DNA of 64,000 nucleotides from Mycteria americana (taxonomy: Eukaryota > Chordata > Aves > Ciconiiformes > Ciconiidae): the NCBI RefSeq assembly GCF_035582795.1, contig NC_134373.1, forward strand, positions 36,860,501 to 36,924,500, given 5' to 3'. The first letter of the stretch is position 1. Every line of letters begins with the position of its first letter. The position numbers and the translations under genes are program-made. This document shows positions 56,501-64,000 of the stretch, in pieces. The notes under the pieces are model-generated. The model was not told the origin of the DNA. It saw nothing but the letters and a program-made list of their open reading frames with translations, and searched no databases.

Positions 56501-57863
56501 CTGCTTTTAGTTGGCCATGATAATATTTGACTTGAATTCTGGTCTTTTCTGTGTCTAAGACAGATTGCAAAATTCCTTTAATTTTTGCCAGGACTGATTT
56601 GGAGAAGGATTTTTTTCTGGAGCAGATAAATGGTGGTATAGATATTTGTCTAATGTGTAACCAAAGGAATTCTCTTGTGTCTACTGAGCTATGTATGTAG
56701 CTTCTAAATTATGTATGAAATACTCTGTCCACGAGAGCATGACTTTAGTATCTGACAAGTTTGCTTTATGTGTTCATGACCAGGCGGGAAGACCTGCTAC
56801 TTCTGTTGTTCAGGCTTCAGGCGGTGATCTGTGGAAGTTCTTGGGCACAATCCTTTATCCGCTCTTAGCAGTTTGGAGGTTTATTAGCAACTTCCTGTTT
56901 ACCAGTCCACCCCCCTCACAGTCTACTGTGAGATCAGCTCATCAGCAAGACCATTCAAATCCTTCAACATCTAGCAGCATCGAGCAAAGCAGGTAATCAA
57001 AACCGTTTGAGGCGGCTATTTCTCAAGCTGCTTGCTGGCATTGTCTTCATCGTGTAGTGGGGAACTGAACTGTATCTCTCTTAACTGCTCCCCTCTCCTT
57101 GTAGTTTCTGGCCACCACCCTTCCATCTGGTTAAAAGGGATAACCTGGCGGTTGGTGAACTGCATGGCAGCTCTGACTAGGACTTATTGGTTTTTACATG
57201 TGTGATTAAGCAAGATCCTTATTGTTTGCTTCAATTTCCAGTTACAGAGTAGAAAAAGCATTGTCTTGCAGTCATTCATAAATAGGGAATTCAGCTGTAA
57301 CTACACATGGCTTCACTTGAGCTGATACTGTTTGGAAGATAAACATTTTGAAAATTAGATGTCACATTGTTATGGTATGGTTGTACCAGAAACGCAAGCA
57401 ACTGAAGTCTGATTTTGACAGGTAGGGTTTTGTGTTGCCTAGAGAATGAGAGATCCCTGTACCAGGAGAGCCGTGAGGCCATTTCACCTGAAGCAGCCAC
57501 ATATTGCTTCAGTGACGGGTGCTTTCCAGGGGAAACAAGATTCTGTCAGTTTGTCTGACTGCGAAATGACAAACTTTCAGCTGGGTATTACTTCCCAGGG
57601 AAACAAAGGGCTGAAGAAAACTATTATTGGGGATAAGAGAAGGAAGGGTGCATGATTTACACAAGGAGTAAATGCAGTTATTACCAGGGGAAACTGTCAA
57701 ACCTCACTGTCATTTGTACCCTAGGCAAACAGTCAGGAAACGAGTAGTGGAAAAACGGGGGGAAGACTTCAAAAAAGAAGGCAAAATATATAGACTGAGG
57801 ACTCAAGACGATGGAGAAGATGAAAACAATACTTGGAATGGAAACTCTACACAACAAATGTAG
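41472..57863 (+). CDS. UBXN4: UBX domain protein 4 (erasin), complete, 13 coding exons
   Basis: Exons: 41472-41553, 48638-48740, 49612-49640, 50479-50597, 51181-51349, 51804-51906, 53510-53564, 53722-53886, 54677-54804, 55850-55952, 56302-56433, 56784-56992 and 57725-57863. They total 1,536 nt, in frame, 511 residues (human about 508). Domains: N-terminal thioredoxin-like region (1-110), acidic/Ser linker, long charged coiled coil (about 200-310), UBX domain (318-396) with the p97-binding FPR at 367-369, a hydrophobic membrane segment (412-435), and a conserved tail. The family protein sits in the ER membrane with both ends cytosolic and recruits p97/VCP to promote ER-associated degradation. 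Start: MMWF at a CpG-island ATG with A at -3, aligning with human MLWF. Identity rests on strong resemblance throughout to the human protein from memory. Regulation: housekeeping promoter. Confidence 0.98.
43072..44217 (+). mobile_element. Solo LTR of an avian endogenous retrovirus (family A, copy 2)
   Basis: 1,146 bp from (C/T)GTATTGGGTTTGCATGG to ACCCACCACA, same family and orientation as 12844-13934. A TATA-like TATTTAAG lies at 43251-43258. The polyadenylation hexamer seen in copy 1 reads AATATA here. It contains the 45-bp tandem repeat (43652-43809). No internal retroviral genes and no clear target-site duplication. It lies in UBXN4 intron 1. Confidence 0.9.
43652..43809 (+). repeat. 45-bp tandem repeat inside LTR copy 2
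   Basis: About 3.5 units like CCCACGCTGGAGCAGTTTGT...GTGGGAAGGA, the same array as in copy 1. Confidence 0.85.
45964..45983 (+). repeat. G-rich tract with quadruplex pattern
   Basis: G7-C-G5-A-G4 on the transcribed-sense strand of UBXN4 intron 1. Fits a four-run G-quadruplex with one-base loops. Confidence 0.6.
48489..48503. repeat. Poly(A) run, 15 bases
   Basis: A15 about 130 bases before UBXN4 exon 2. Confidence 0.85.
48638..48740 (+). CDS. UBXN4: UBXN4 exon 2
   Basis: Acceptor tatcttgcag, donor AAAAG|gtttga. Encodes EDEQSTEMAARWEDKKVTEA, then SDGFVAIKIDTK, the second part of the thioredoxin-like region. Confidence 0.95.
49612..49640 (+). CDS. UBXN4: UBXN4 exon 3 (29-nt microexon)
   Basis: Acceptor ttttaaacag; encodes EACLQFSQI with split codons on both sides. 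The donor ATTT|gtatcc is weak. It is required to join exons 2 and 4 in frame. Confidence 0.92.
50479..50597 (+). CDS. UBXN4: UBXN4 exon 4
   Basis: Acceptor gctgtgcag, donor AAACAG|gtaacc. Encodes PVVCVPSSFFIGDNGIPLEV, then IAGSVSVEELVTRIHKVKQ, the end of the thioredoxin-like region with its conserved cis-Pro-type VPSSFF. Confidence 0.95.
51181..51349 (+). CDS. UBXN4: UBXN4 exon 5 (linker)
   Basis: Acceptor aattttttag, donor GTAATG|gttagt. Ser/Pro/Glu-rich, fast-evolving linker, starting MHTVKGQPLEDGSRSSAPCP. Confidence 0.92.
51804..51906 (+). CDS. UBXN4: UBXN4 exon 6 (linker)
   Basis: Acceptor atcacttgaag (weak tract), donor GAAAG|gtaagt. Encodes GANSGQVSQEAANSSDEQVS, then NAQPVNDLTLKVE, ending at the edge of the coiled coil. 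Confidence 0.92.
51907..53509 (+). other. UBXN4: UBXN4 intron 6, no gene seen
   Basis: 1.6 kb of AT-rich intron. No repeat family or RNA gene recognised. Confidence 0.75.
53510..53564 (+). CDS. UBXN4: UBXN4 exon 7 (coiled coil)
   Basis: 55 nt encoding ITKKLEERREEKRKEEEQ. Acceptor ttaaatttag, donor GAGCAG|gtaaca. Confidence 0.94.
53722..53886 (+). CDS. UBXN4: UBXN4 exon 8 (coiled coil)
   Basis: 165 nt, phase 0-0. Encodes KEIKKEIERRKTGKEMLEYK, then EELTKRMLEERNREKAEEKA: highly charged helix. Donor GCAATG|gtaaat. Confidence 0.95.
54677..54804 (+). CDS. UBXN4: UBXN4 exon 9 (coiled coil)
   Basis: Encodes DRAERAARFAKSKEEAEAAK, then AAALQAKQAEIEARKEASQK. Acceptor cctttcacag, donor GCGAAG|gtgggt. 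Confidence 0.95.
54805..55849 (+). other. UBXN4: UBXN4 intron 9, no gene seen
   Basis: 1.0 kb. The open stretch 55263-55460 has no recognisable content. Confidence 0.7.
55850..55952 (+). CDS. UBXN4: UBXN4 exon 10 (UBX domain start)
   Basis: Encodes AIARIQFRLPDGSSFTNQFP, then SEARLEEARQFAAQ: the first strands and helix of the ubiquitin-like UBX fold. Acceptor gtcctgcag, donor GCACAG|gtaaat. Confidence 0.96.
56302..56433 (+). CDS. UBXN4: UBXN4 exon 11 (UBX domain end, FPR motif)
   Basis: 132 nt, phase 0-0. Contains FSLATMFPRREFTKEDYGKK, with the FPR loop that inserts into the p97 N domain, then LELAPSASVVLLP. Donor CTGCCG|gtaggt. Confidence 0.96.
56784..56992 (+). CDS. UBXN4: UBXN4 exon 12 (membrane segment)
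   Basis: Contains the hydrophobic stretch LGTILYPLLAVWRFISNFLF, with a central Pro suggesting a hairpin that dips into the ER membrane from the cytosol, then a Ser/Pro-rich linker. Acceptor catgaccag, donor AAGCAG|gtaatc. Confidence 0.95.
57725..57863 (+). CDS. UBXN4: UBXN4 terminal coding exon
   Basis: Acceptor tgtaccctag. Encodes RKRVVEKRGEDFKKEGKIYR, then LRTQDDGEDENNTWNGNSTQ and QM, then TAG at 57861-57863. Nearly identical to the mammalian end. Confidence 0.96.
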
Positions 57864-58030
57864 TTTTGAGTAACTGCAGTAATCACTGTCTGGCTTTTTT
57901 TTTTTTTCTTCTTATTTGATCTAAGTCAACTAAAGCTTCTGGACAAGTGGGGCTTATTTTATACTGACTGAATTACTTAATTCTTATTCCTGTAGTGGAG
58001 TATGGAATAAAGTCACCTAAGTCAGAGCAA
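57864..58030 (+). other. UBXN4: UBXN4 3' UTR (shortest form)
   Basis: It starts after the stop codon and includes the first AATAAA (58006-58011). Further AATAAA hexamers at 58332-58337 and 58870-58875 could give longer forms. Confidence 0.6.
58006..58011 (+). promoter_or_regulatory. UBXN4: Polyadenylation signal AATAAA (UBXN4)
   Basis: First canonical hexamer after the UBXN4 stop, 143 bases downstream. Confidence 0.55.
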
Positions 58031-58580
58031 TCGAGTGGGTGTAGCTGAGGCCTAGAAGCAGAGAGTTAAAAAGACTGAAAATCTCCATCAGCTTTCATAA
58101 TCATTACCCTACTGCCATAGAAAGGCACTTTTTAATCTATAAATATTCTGCTACATAAATTTAAGGGCCAGATATTAATATAAAGGTTATGGTAGGCAAT
58201 GACTGATTAAAATGAGGGGGGTTTCAGAAGCACTACAAGTAGCAAATCAGGTAACTAATTTATGTTTAACTTTTTTCTTGCTTCTGCAACTGCAAGCAAA
58301 ACCTTTGTAGTTTTTAATTCCCCAAGCACTCAATAAAACTATTTTCCAGAAAACATAACTGTCTTCTCTTGTGAAGTTCCTCTGAAGTACTGGTGTCACA
58401 AGGAAGCAAGCAGTTAGGATCATACACTGAAATTTAAAATATAGCAGACAAACTTTTTGTTCCAGTTTAAATAACTTTATGCAAGAGTTGTTCATATTAA
58501 AATCTGGTAAAACACATCTGAAATAGTGTTTTGGATCCAGGAAGAAAAAAGATGGGTCTGCATCACATAAAATGGAAGTG

Positions 58581-58622
58581 TTGGTAGCAGGGGGCTACAA
58601 TAGAAGAGCCTGGAAACTTTGA
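58581..58622 (+). mobile_element. Degraded family-A LTR fragment
   Basis: TTGGTAGCAGGGGGCTACA (58581-58599) is identical to 43097-43115 in LTR copy 2. The next bases (AGAAGAGCCTGGAAACTT) still resemble the following LTR sequence after a short deletion. The rest is not recognisable. Confidence 0.45.
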
Positions 58623-59314
58623 TTTTGGAGGAGGGGTCATGGCCTTCCTGCATGGAAGGATATCAGCCTTCCTTCCCCCACCCCAAATACTGCATGTCTC
58701 ATTGTTAGACACCTAAATATTATGGGTGTCCTGTGCTGCTTTGGATTCCTGCTTGAAGGAGATTTAATTAAGTATCACACTCTGTTCAAGTGTGAAGGCA
58801 TAGTACTAGGGGCCACTTCCATTATTTTTAATAATTTATGATACATAATTAAAAAAATACTGTATATGAAATAAAAAAGGGGGAAAGAAACCAATACCAT
58901 AGGTGCAATAGAACAGTATGTTCTCCTAGCCCAGTTTTCACCAGTATAGACAGTAACTTCTCTTAAAAACACTGAGAAGCAGTAGAGTTTCTTGTGAAGA
59001 GACCTGCATCATGCAAGGGGAGATGACAAAGCAAGAACAGATGAAAGGTCAAGTTCAGAATCCTTATGCAGATAGGAACAAGCAATTTTACTTTTGTCTT
59101 TAAGAAATCAAGACAATAATGCCTGGGGAGAGACAGTTAACAGAAGATTTTCCTTTGTATTTTAAAGTTGGTAAGCAAACAACAAAATGATGGGGAGCTA
59201 TCTTGAAGGCAAGATGCAAAGCTGCAGTAGTACAAGCACTAGGTTTCTTTTCCTGGTGCTGTAGGCTTTTTTAATAAAAAACAAATCAAACAAACACTTT
59301 AGCAAGTGGAAACT

Positions 59315-59523
59315 TTACAGTTTACTAAGTTCCATGGGTGATTGTTTATGGGATCTTTTGGATAATTTCCCGTACATACATGCAAGAAGAGCCAAGCCCA
59401 ATGCACCAACTGCAGAAAGAGCAAAAAGCACATACAGTGCTATTTCTGCACTTTGTGATGTTAAATCTAATCCCAAAAAGCGCACGCTGTCAGCCACTCC
59501 TGGTGTGGTGTCTGTTGGTGTCA
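59315..59523 (-). CDS. LCT: LCT terminal coding exon (membrane anchor and tail)
   Basis: Acceptor cccctggacag. A Thr/Asp/Ser stalk, then the helix [20 protein letters not shown], then a basic tail ([17 protein letters not shown]) and TAA at 59317-59315. The family is a type I membrane protein with its catalytic part in the gut lumen. Confidence 0.94.
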
Positions 59524-62500
59524 CTGTCCAGGGGAAAACAATAAGAAAGTATTAGTAGACAGCCTGGGGTGAACTCTTTCATGCGTGTGCGTGTTGCTGC
59601 TTCCTGCCTCTACAAGGCTTTCAGCATCGCTCTTCTGTACTCTGGCAGTAGCCATCATTCTTTGGGATCAGTGATTGACACCATTTAGCTCAGAGTACAG
59701 GCACAACTGAGGCTCATAGTGTAACTCTTGAGACTCCAGGAGAGGCAAGTATTCTCTGGCAGCCATGGTCATCCAAAAAAGCTGATAAAAACAATTATTT
59801 TAAAACCCCGCACTAACAGTGGTTGCTGTTCAATGTACTCCTCTAGTTCAGAAAATGTAAGTGACAAAAGAATATTTCCAAAGGCTGCCCCAAAAGCACT
59901 GATTCGTATAAAGTATTCAGAATTGTTTAGAAAAAATGGTGTGGGAATACTATCTGTGTGTGGTTTGGAAAACACCTTAGGCAGTTCTGTTAATCAGAGA
60001 AAAGTAGAATGGAATAACTTTTTTGCTGCATTTTAGAGACAGGCACATATTGAGGTGCTGTCACACAAAATGTAGTCGTCGTTCTGGTTGTGCCTACAGA
60101 AGGGATATAATTCCATGTGAACGTCTTCAGTCATAACAAAGACTGATGACTAGTCAGTGCACTACTGGAGCCCTTAGAAAGAATATTGCAGAAAATGGTG
60201 GTGCCTTTAAAGACTACAGATGATGGAAACCTTTTGGAATTAGAATCAGATGTGTGCACGCGCACACACACACACAAGCACAATTTCTGCTGCATCACTT
60301 ACCTTCAGGCTCCAGTGCCAGACAGGGATGTGGGCCTGTTGCTGGGTCTGGAAACCCGTTGCAGTTTATGATCTGCGAGTAATACCTGGCAGAGGCCTTG
60401 GGGTGCCGCGGCAAGTTGGGGTCTGTGAAATTCACGTGATAGAACCCAAACCTTTCGTCAAAGCCCACAGCCCACTCGAAGTTGTCCATCAGCGTCCACG
60501 CGGTGTAGCCTCGTAAGTCGACCCCGTCGAGGAGAACAGCTGTTACCAGGAGCAGACAGAACAGGTCAGTTGTGCAGCCGGGTGACAGGAGGCATCACCG
60601 GTAGGCCAGCAGTGGCACAACGATGCTCCAGGACACTGCAGCAGCAGGGCACCAAGTACAGTGAGGTTACTGTCACATTGGCCTCGCTGGTTCCGCCATC
60701 TCCCCATTCCCACCTCTCCCGCATGTTGCCTTAGCTCAGTTGCTCTGAGGTAGTTCAGCTGCCAAATTACAGCTGACAAGCCACCAGGGTAGCTCAGTCA
60801 GCCTGCCAGCATCGGAGACTGCTTTTCTCTGCTCCAAAAATCAGAGTTTTTGTCCAATAAGCGAAGGTTTAGGAATAGAGGAGAAAAGCCATCAACACGC
60901 AACCAGTGGTTAAGCAAATGCATGTGGGGCCTCGCTGCTAAAAGGCAGTAAAAACAAGCACTTTCTGAACGGATGGCTGGCAGCTCCCAGTACATCAGAA
61001 AAGCAAACTGAAAAAGCCCTTCCCTGACGTTGCTTGACCACTGCTGTAATTGAAACCAGTTTGGGTTGGGGTTTGTTTTTTGTTTTGTTTTTTAAATACA
61101 GTTTTTAGACACAGCAGTTGTCAAACTAGAAGTCAAAATAGGTATTCACAACAGTTACTTGTCAAGTAGTGGAACCTTCTCCTGCCAGATGCAGCTATAC
61201 AAGGAAGCTGCAGTTACCCTGTTACACCCAGGGTTTGCTCTTCCTTGAGCTCACCTTTCCCTGCAAAGTCGTGGCTATCCACGGCCAGTTTCTGCTAAAC
61301 CCAAAGGCTCTCTGAAGTGGATACAGAGTAAATCCATGCGGGTGTGCAACTTGCAAGTGTGATGGCAGCGGTCTTTCAGCTCTTCACAACTTGCTTTATA
61401 CGCATCAGTCTTGTGGCGAGACACTGCTGCTCTTTAGAGATTTGGATGAGCAGATTTAAAGAATCACTCTTACCTTTCAGTGCTTCGTTAACGTAGCTGC
61501 GATAGTAATGCATTCGCCAAGTGTCATTGAAGCCTAAGGCTCCCCTTTCTGAGATCCCATTTTCAGTCACGTAAATTGGAGGGTTGTTGTACTCTTTCTT
61601 TATCCATCTCAGGAGCTTTCGGAAACCAAAGGGTGTCACCTTTAGCCAGAAGGAACCGGAGTTCAGCCAGCTGCGGTCCGTTACTGAAGCTACACCCCTG
61701 CAGAGGAGGACACACTGATCAAGGGACACGTCCCGGGTGCCTGCCGCTGTTCCTGGCACCTCATTGCTGCAGGGCTGAGAAAGGCAGTGCTGAGCCCTGT
61801 GGAAAACTGAACCAGAGGTGACATCGTGGCAAGCTGGCGAAAGCACAGCGGGCTGAGGCAGTGCTGGTGCTCACAAGCCTCTAGAAAACACTTATACTTT
61901 GCTTCACAATCATATTCTGCTTAGATCAACTATGGCTGAGGATGTGATGTTAGCTCCAAATCTTTCTCCTTTGACACCATTTCTACTGTTCAACATATAA
62001 CGCAGTGCTTGAGCACACGAAATTGCCATTTACACTTACGTCCAGGAATGCAAGACTAAGCCCAGCGTCCTTCTACGTGGCTAAACCACAGGGGCTGAGA
62101 TGCGGCAGCAAAGGGAAGTTATAATAATTTCATATATTCTCTGTGGAAACGTTTTGGAAAACAGCCTATGTTCACCCCTGTGTGTGGTCTCTCCATTACC
62201 TTAATTCTCATCAGAAAAACTAGTAAGCTCGTACTGTTTACCTTTTGAAGCCGGGGAAAGAAACTGGTGTCTAAATAAAAATCTTGACTTATGTATACTT
62301 AATCATGAAGTCATTTAGCTATTTAGGCTTTGAACTTACATTTACCCGATGTGGTGAGGGAACTAACAACAGTTTAACAGCAAATGGAGCAGTATCCATA
62401 AACCAGGATAATCTAGCAGTTCAAGCTGCAGACTGGGGGCAGGAAATATGATAAATACTGTTTACAGCTGATCCCAAACCATTGGGAGACTCACAAGTGC

Positions 62501-62910
62501 AGATTCCTTCCTTTAATAGATTGTCTAATTTTCTTTGTTCTGTTTTTTAAACATTCATGTTTATCATCAGGTCTGCAAAAAAAGGGCTGTTGCTGGACTT
62601 CTGTGAAAATAACAGTATCACAGATACTGTTTGGGGATATTTTCCCTATTATTGGTTATAACAGCTTAAAATACTTGTCTCACAGCTTTATTTGCTATCA
62701 GTTTATATTGCTCAGTTGGCCCAGGCTCCAGGTGTGCATATTTTACTTGACCAGCAATTTACATTCATCTCTTACCTATCAGAGTCATATGACAGAACAC
62801 CAGCAGGATAGTTTACGTTGTATGTTAAAACCGTAGTATAATGATTTAGACCAAAGTAGTCATATGTGCCTTTAATTCTTTGCTTTTCACTTTCAGTAAA
62901 TTCTGGAAGT
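59315..62910 (-). CDS. LCT: Lactase-phlorizin hydrolase, C-terminal part (last four coding exons)
   Basis: Coding exons on the minus strand: 62910-62776, 61697-61474, 60539-60303 and 59523-59315. Phases join exactly, giving 267 residues plus a TAA stop. The enzyme is a brush-border ectoenzyme built from tandem family-1 glycosidase domains; this is the end of the last (lactase) domain. Visible: [20 protein letters not shown], the nucleophile motif YVTENG (Glu codon 61562-61564), the WTLMDNFEW motif that closes the GH1 barrel, sequons NDT and NFT, then a Thr/Ser stalk, one transmembrane helix and a short basic cytosolic tail. No frameshift or missing catalytic residue is seen here. The other three glycosidase domains and the promoter lie to the right, outside the window. 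It converges on UBXN4 as in mammals. Resemblance to human LCT is clear from memory. Confidence 0.96.
60250..60284. repeat. GT/CA microsatellite
   Basis: TGTGTGCACGCGCACA followed by a CA run, in the LCT intron just after the donor of exon 60539-60303. Confidence 0.8.
60303..60539 (-). CDS. LCT: LCT exon (end of glycosidase domain)
   Basis: 237 nt. Acceptor tggtaacag, donor CCTGAAG|gtaagt. Encodes [40 protein letters not shown], then the [20 protein letters not shown] stalk start. Confidence 0.96.
61474..61697 (-). CDS. LCT: LCT exon with catalytic nucleophile
   Basis: 224 nt. Acceptor cctctgcag, donor CTGAAAG|gtaaga. Encodes [40 protein letters not shown], then [20 protein letters not shown]. 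The Glu of TENG is the GH1 nucleophile. Confidence 0.96.
62776..62910 (-). CDS. LCT: LCT exon (lactase domain)
   Basis: Acceptor ctattgcag, donor GATAG|gtaaga on the minus strand. Encodes [20 protein letters not shown], then [20 protein letters not shown] and YDSD. The NHY lies in the GH1 barrel near the substrate pocket. Confidence 0.95.
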
Positions 62911-64000
62911 CTGCAATAGAAAACAGAGAAAAGCATAAACCCCTCAAAATGTAAGTCTTCTCAGGATTGCCCCTTCTTTTGCTTCTACCCCTCCCTAATC
63001 TGATTGTATAAACTAAACTAAGCTTTTGCTAGAATATGCAAGTCATGCTGCCTGCTCTAACGTTCTCCAAGACCTTCCACCGACCAGAAAAGAGACACCT
63101 GATGGCTAGAGGTCCTGCTCATGGTCAAACAAGAAGCTTGACCATCCTCTTGCTTTATAAGACAGGAAACAGTGTTTGCCCAGTCAGGAATGTGTTGGGA
63201 GGAACTGGGGACAACCATTTTGGTTGTCAGGAGCTTACCACAACCCTGTGGAGATCCAGAGCTGCAGTGCTCGCAAGTGACCCGTCTCAGCCCACCCTCC
63301 TGCAAGAGCATGACTAGCTCTGACAGAGGGAAGCATGAAATGGAGCCTCCTAGCAGCCAGCGACGTGCAGGGGTCCTGTCCCCACGCAGGGGAGCAGTCA
63401 CAAGCCCCCTCAAAACACTGTACTCCTGCTTGCACGCACGGAAGGTGCGGCCAGCCATCTGTGCTAAGATGTGCTTCATGGCAGCAGGGGAGCAGGCATC
63501 TGCTGCCAGAGGAGCTCTTCTCTGTGGCAGTAGTAGTACTTGGTAGGTCATGGTAAAGGCTAATACAGGGTCGTCTCATAAACTCTGGCTTCTATGCGAA
63601 AACCATAAAAACTTCTGAGCTTTCTCCCCAAGATCCACACTTGAACACACTCCGTATGTAATGCTGGTATCCCTAGTACCAGCACCACAAGCACAAGGGG
63701 AGGTACCATGATCCTTCTGGAGGAACATGGGAAAACCCAGGAGAAACTGGGAACTAGGCTCTGTCTGGACTCTACCATTTAATCCCAAAGCGCTTGGTTC
63801 CCTTCAAGAGGGAGGCCTCCTCAGCGAAGAACATCCCCCTTTGGGATCTGCAGCCCTGCACAGAGTAAGAAATGGAGTCAGGGACATCCAGGGTACCCTG
63901 GAGCAAGGGGCGAGGGTTTTCTTTTAGACAGAAGAGGGAGAAAATTCTCCTGGGAATTGGGTCCCTAGGCTGAAATTTCCCTGCTGAAAATGCAGCCGGT
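62911..64000 (-). other. LCT: LCT intron at right edge, nothing recognised
   Basis: 1.1 kb, moderately GC-rich. Long open frames on both strands (for example 63057-63551) have no glycosidase sequence and no exon borders. The next LCT exon is expected beyond the window. Confidence 0.65.

Larger units (their letters stand above)
57864..59314. other. Tail-to-tail spacer between UBXN4 and LCT
   Basis: 1.45 kb containing both 3' UTRs, several + strand AATAAA hexamers and a degraded LTR scrap. I could not assign an LCT polyadenylation signal with confidence. Confidence 0.7.

Noticed and set aside
63057-63551. 164-codon minus-strand open frame at the right edge
   Set aside because: In an LCT intron; it contains none of the glycosidase sequence expected upstream and has no supporting borders.

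Overview
This is a vertebrate chromosomal window with multi-exon genes, GT-AG introns, a CpG-island promoter and solo LTRs. It is almost certainly a bird, and probably neoavian rather than fowl. The case for a bird rests on compact introns, low repeat density, and two LTR families that I recognise from neoavian genomes (by memory, not by a search). No bacterial, plasmid or phage feature is present.

Three genes lie in the order known from the mammalian lactase locus (R3HDM1 > UBXN4 > < LCT). (1) R3HDM1, + strand, enters already past its R3H domain. I place 19 coding exons between 1685 and 33279; the set keeps one reading frame to the stop when two apparently optional exons (12057-12158 and 25946-26113) are included. 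One of its introns carries the brain microRNA mir-128-1 (19727-19808). (2) After about 7 kb of intergenic DNA, a CpG island (about 41150-41960) drives UBXN4, + strand, which is complete: 13 coding exons, ATG at 41472, stop at 57861-57863, 511 residues. (3) LCT, - strand, enters from the right. Its last four coding exons (62910 down to 59315) encode the end of the lactase glycosidase domain, including the catalytic TENG glutamate, the membrane anchor and the short cytosolic tail. UBXN4 and LCT converge tail to tail, with 1.45 kb between stop codons.

The genes are mechanistically unrelated. R3HDM1 is a predicted RNA-binding protein and mir-128-1 host, UBXN4 is an ER-membrane cofactor of p97/VCP in protein degradation, and LCT is an intestinal brush-border glycosidase. 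Their linkage is ancient synteny.

Mobile DNA consists of two same-orientation solo LTRs of about 1.1 kb (12844-13934 and 43072-44217), one opposite-orientation LTR of about 550 bp from a different family (17072-17620), and a small degraded LTR scrap near 58581. No retroviral internal genes were seen.

Points that deserve a second look: two perfect spacer-free palindromes (30 bp at 5825-5854, 22 bp at 365-386) that share the same CTAGAC/GTCTAG core; exon-like antisense sequence in the first R3HDM1 intron (651-780 and about 1362-1418) that may belong to a nested gene; a triple tandem splice acceptor at 28951-28959; and a second hairpin about 1 kb downstream of mir-128-1.
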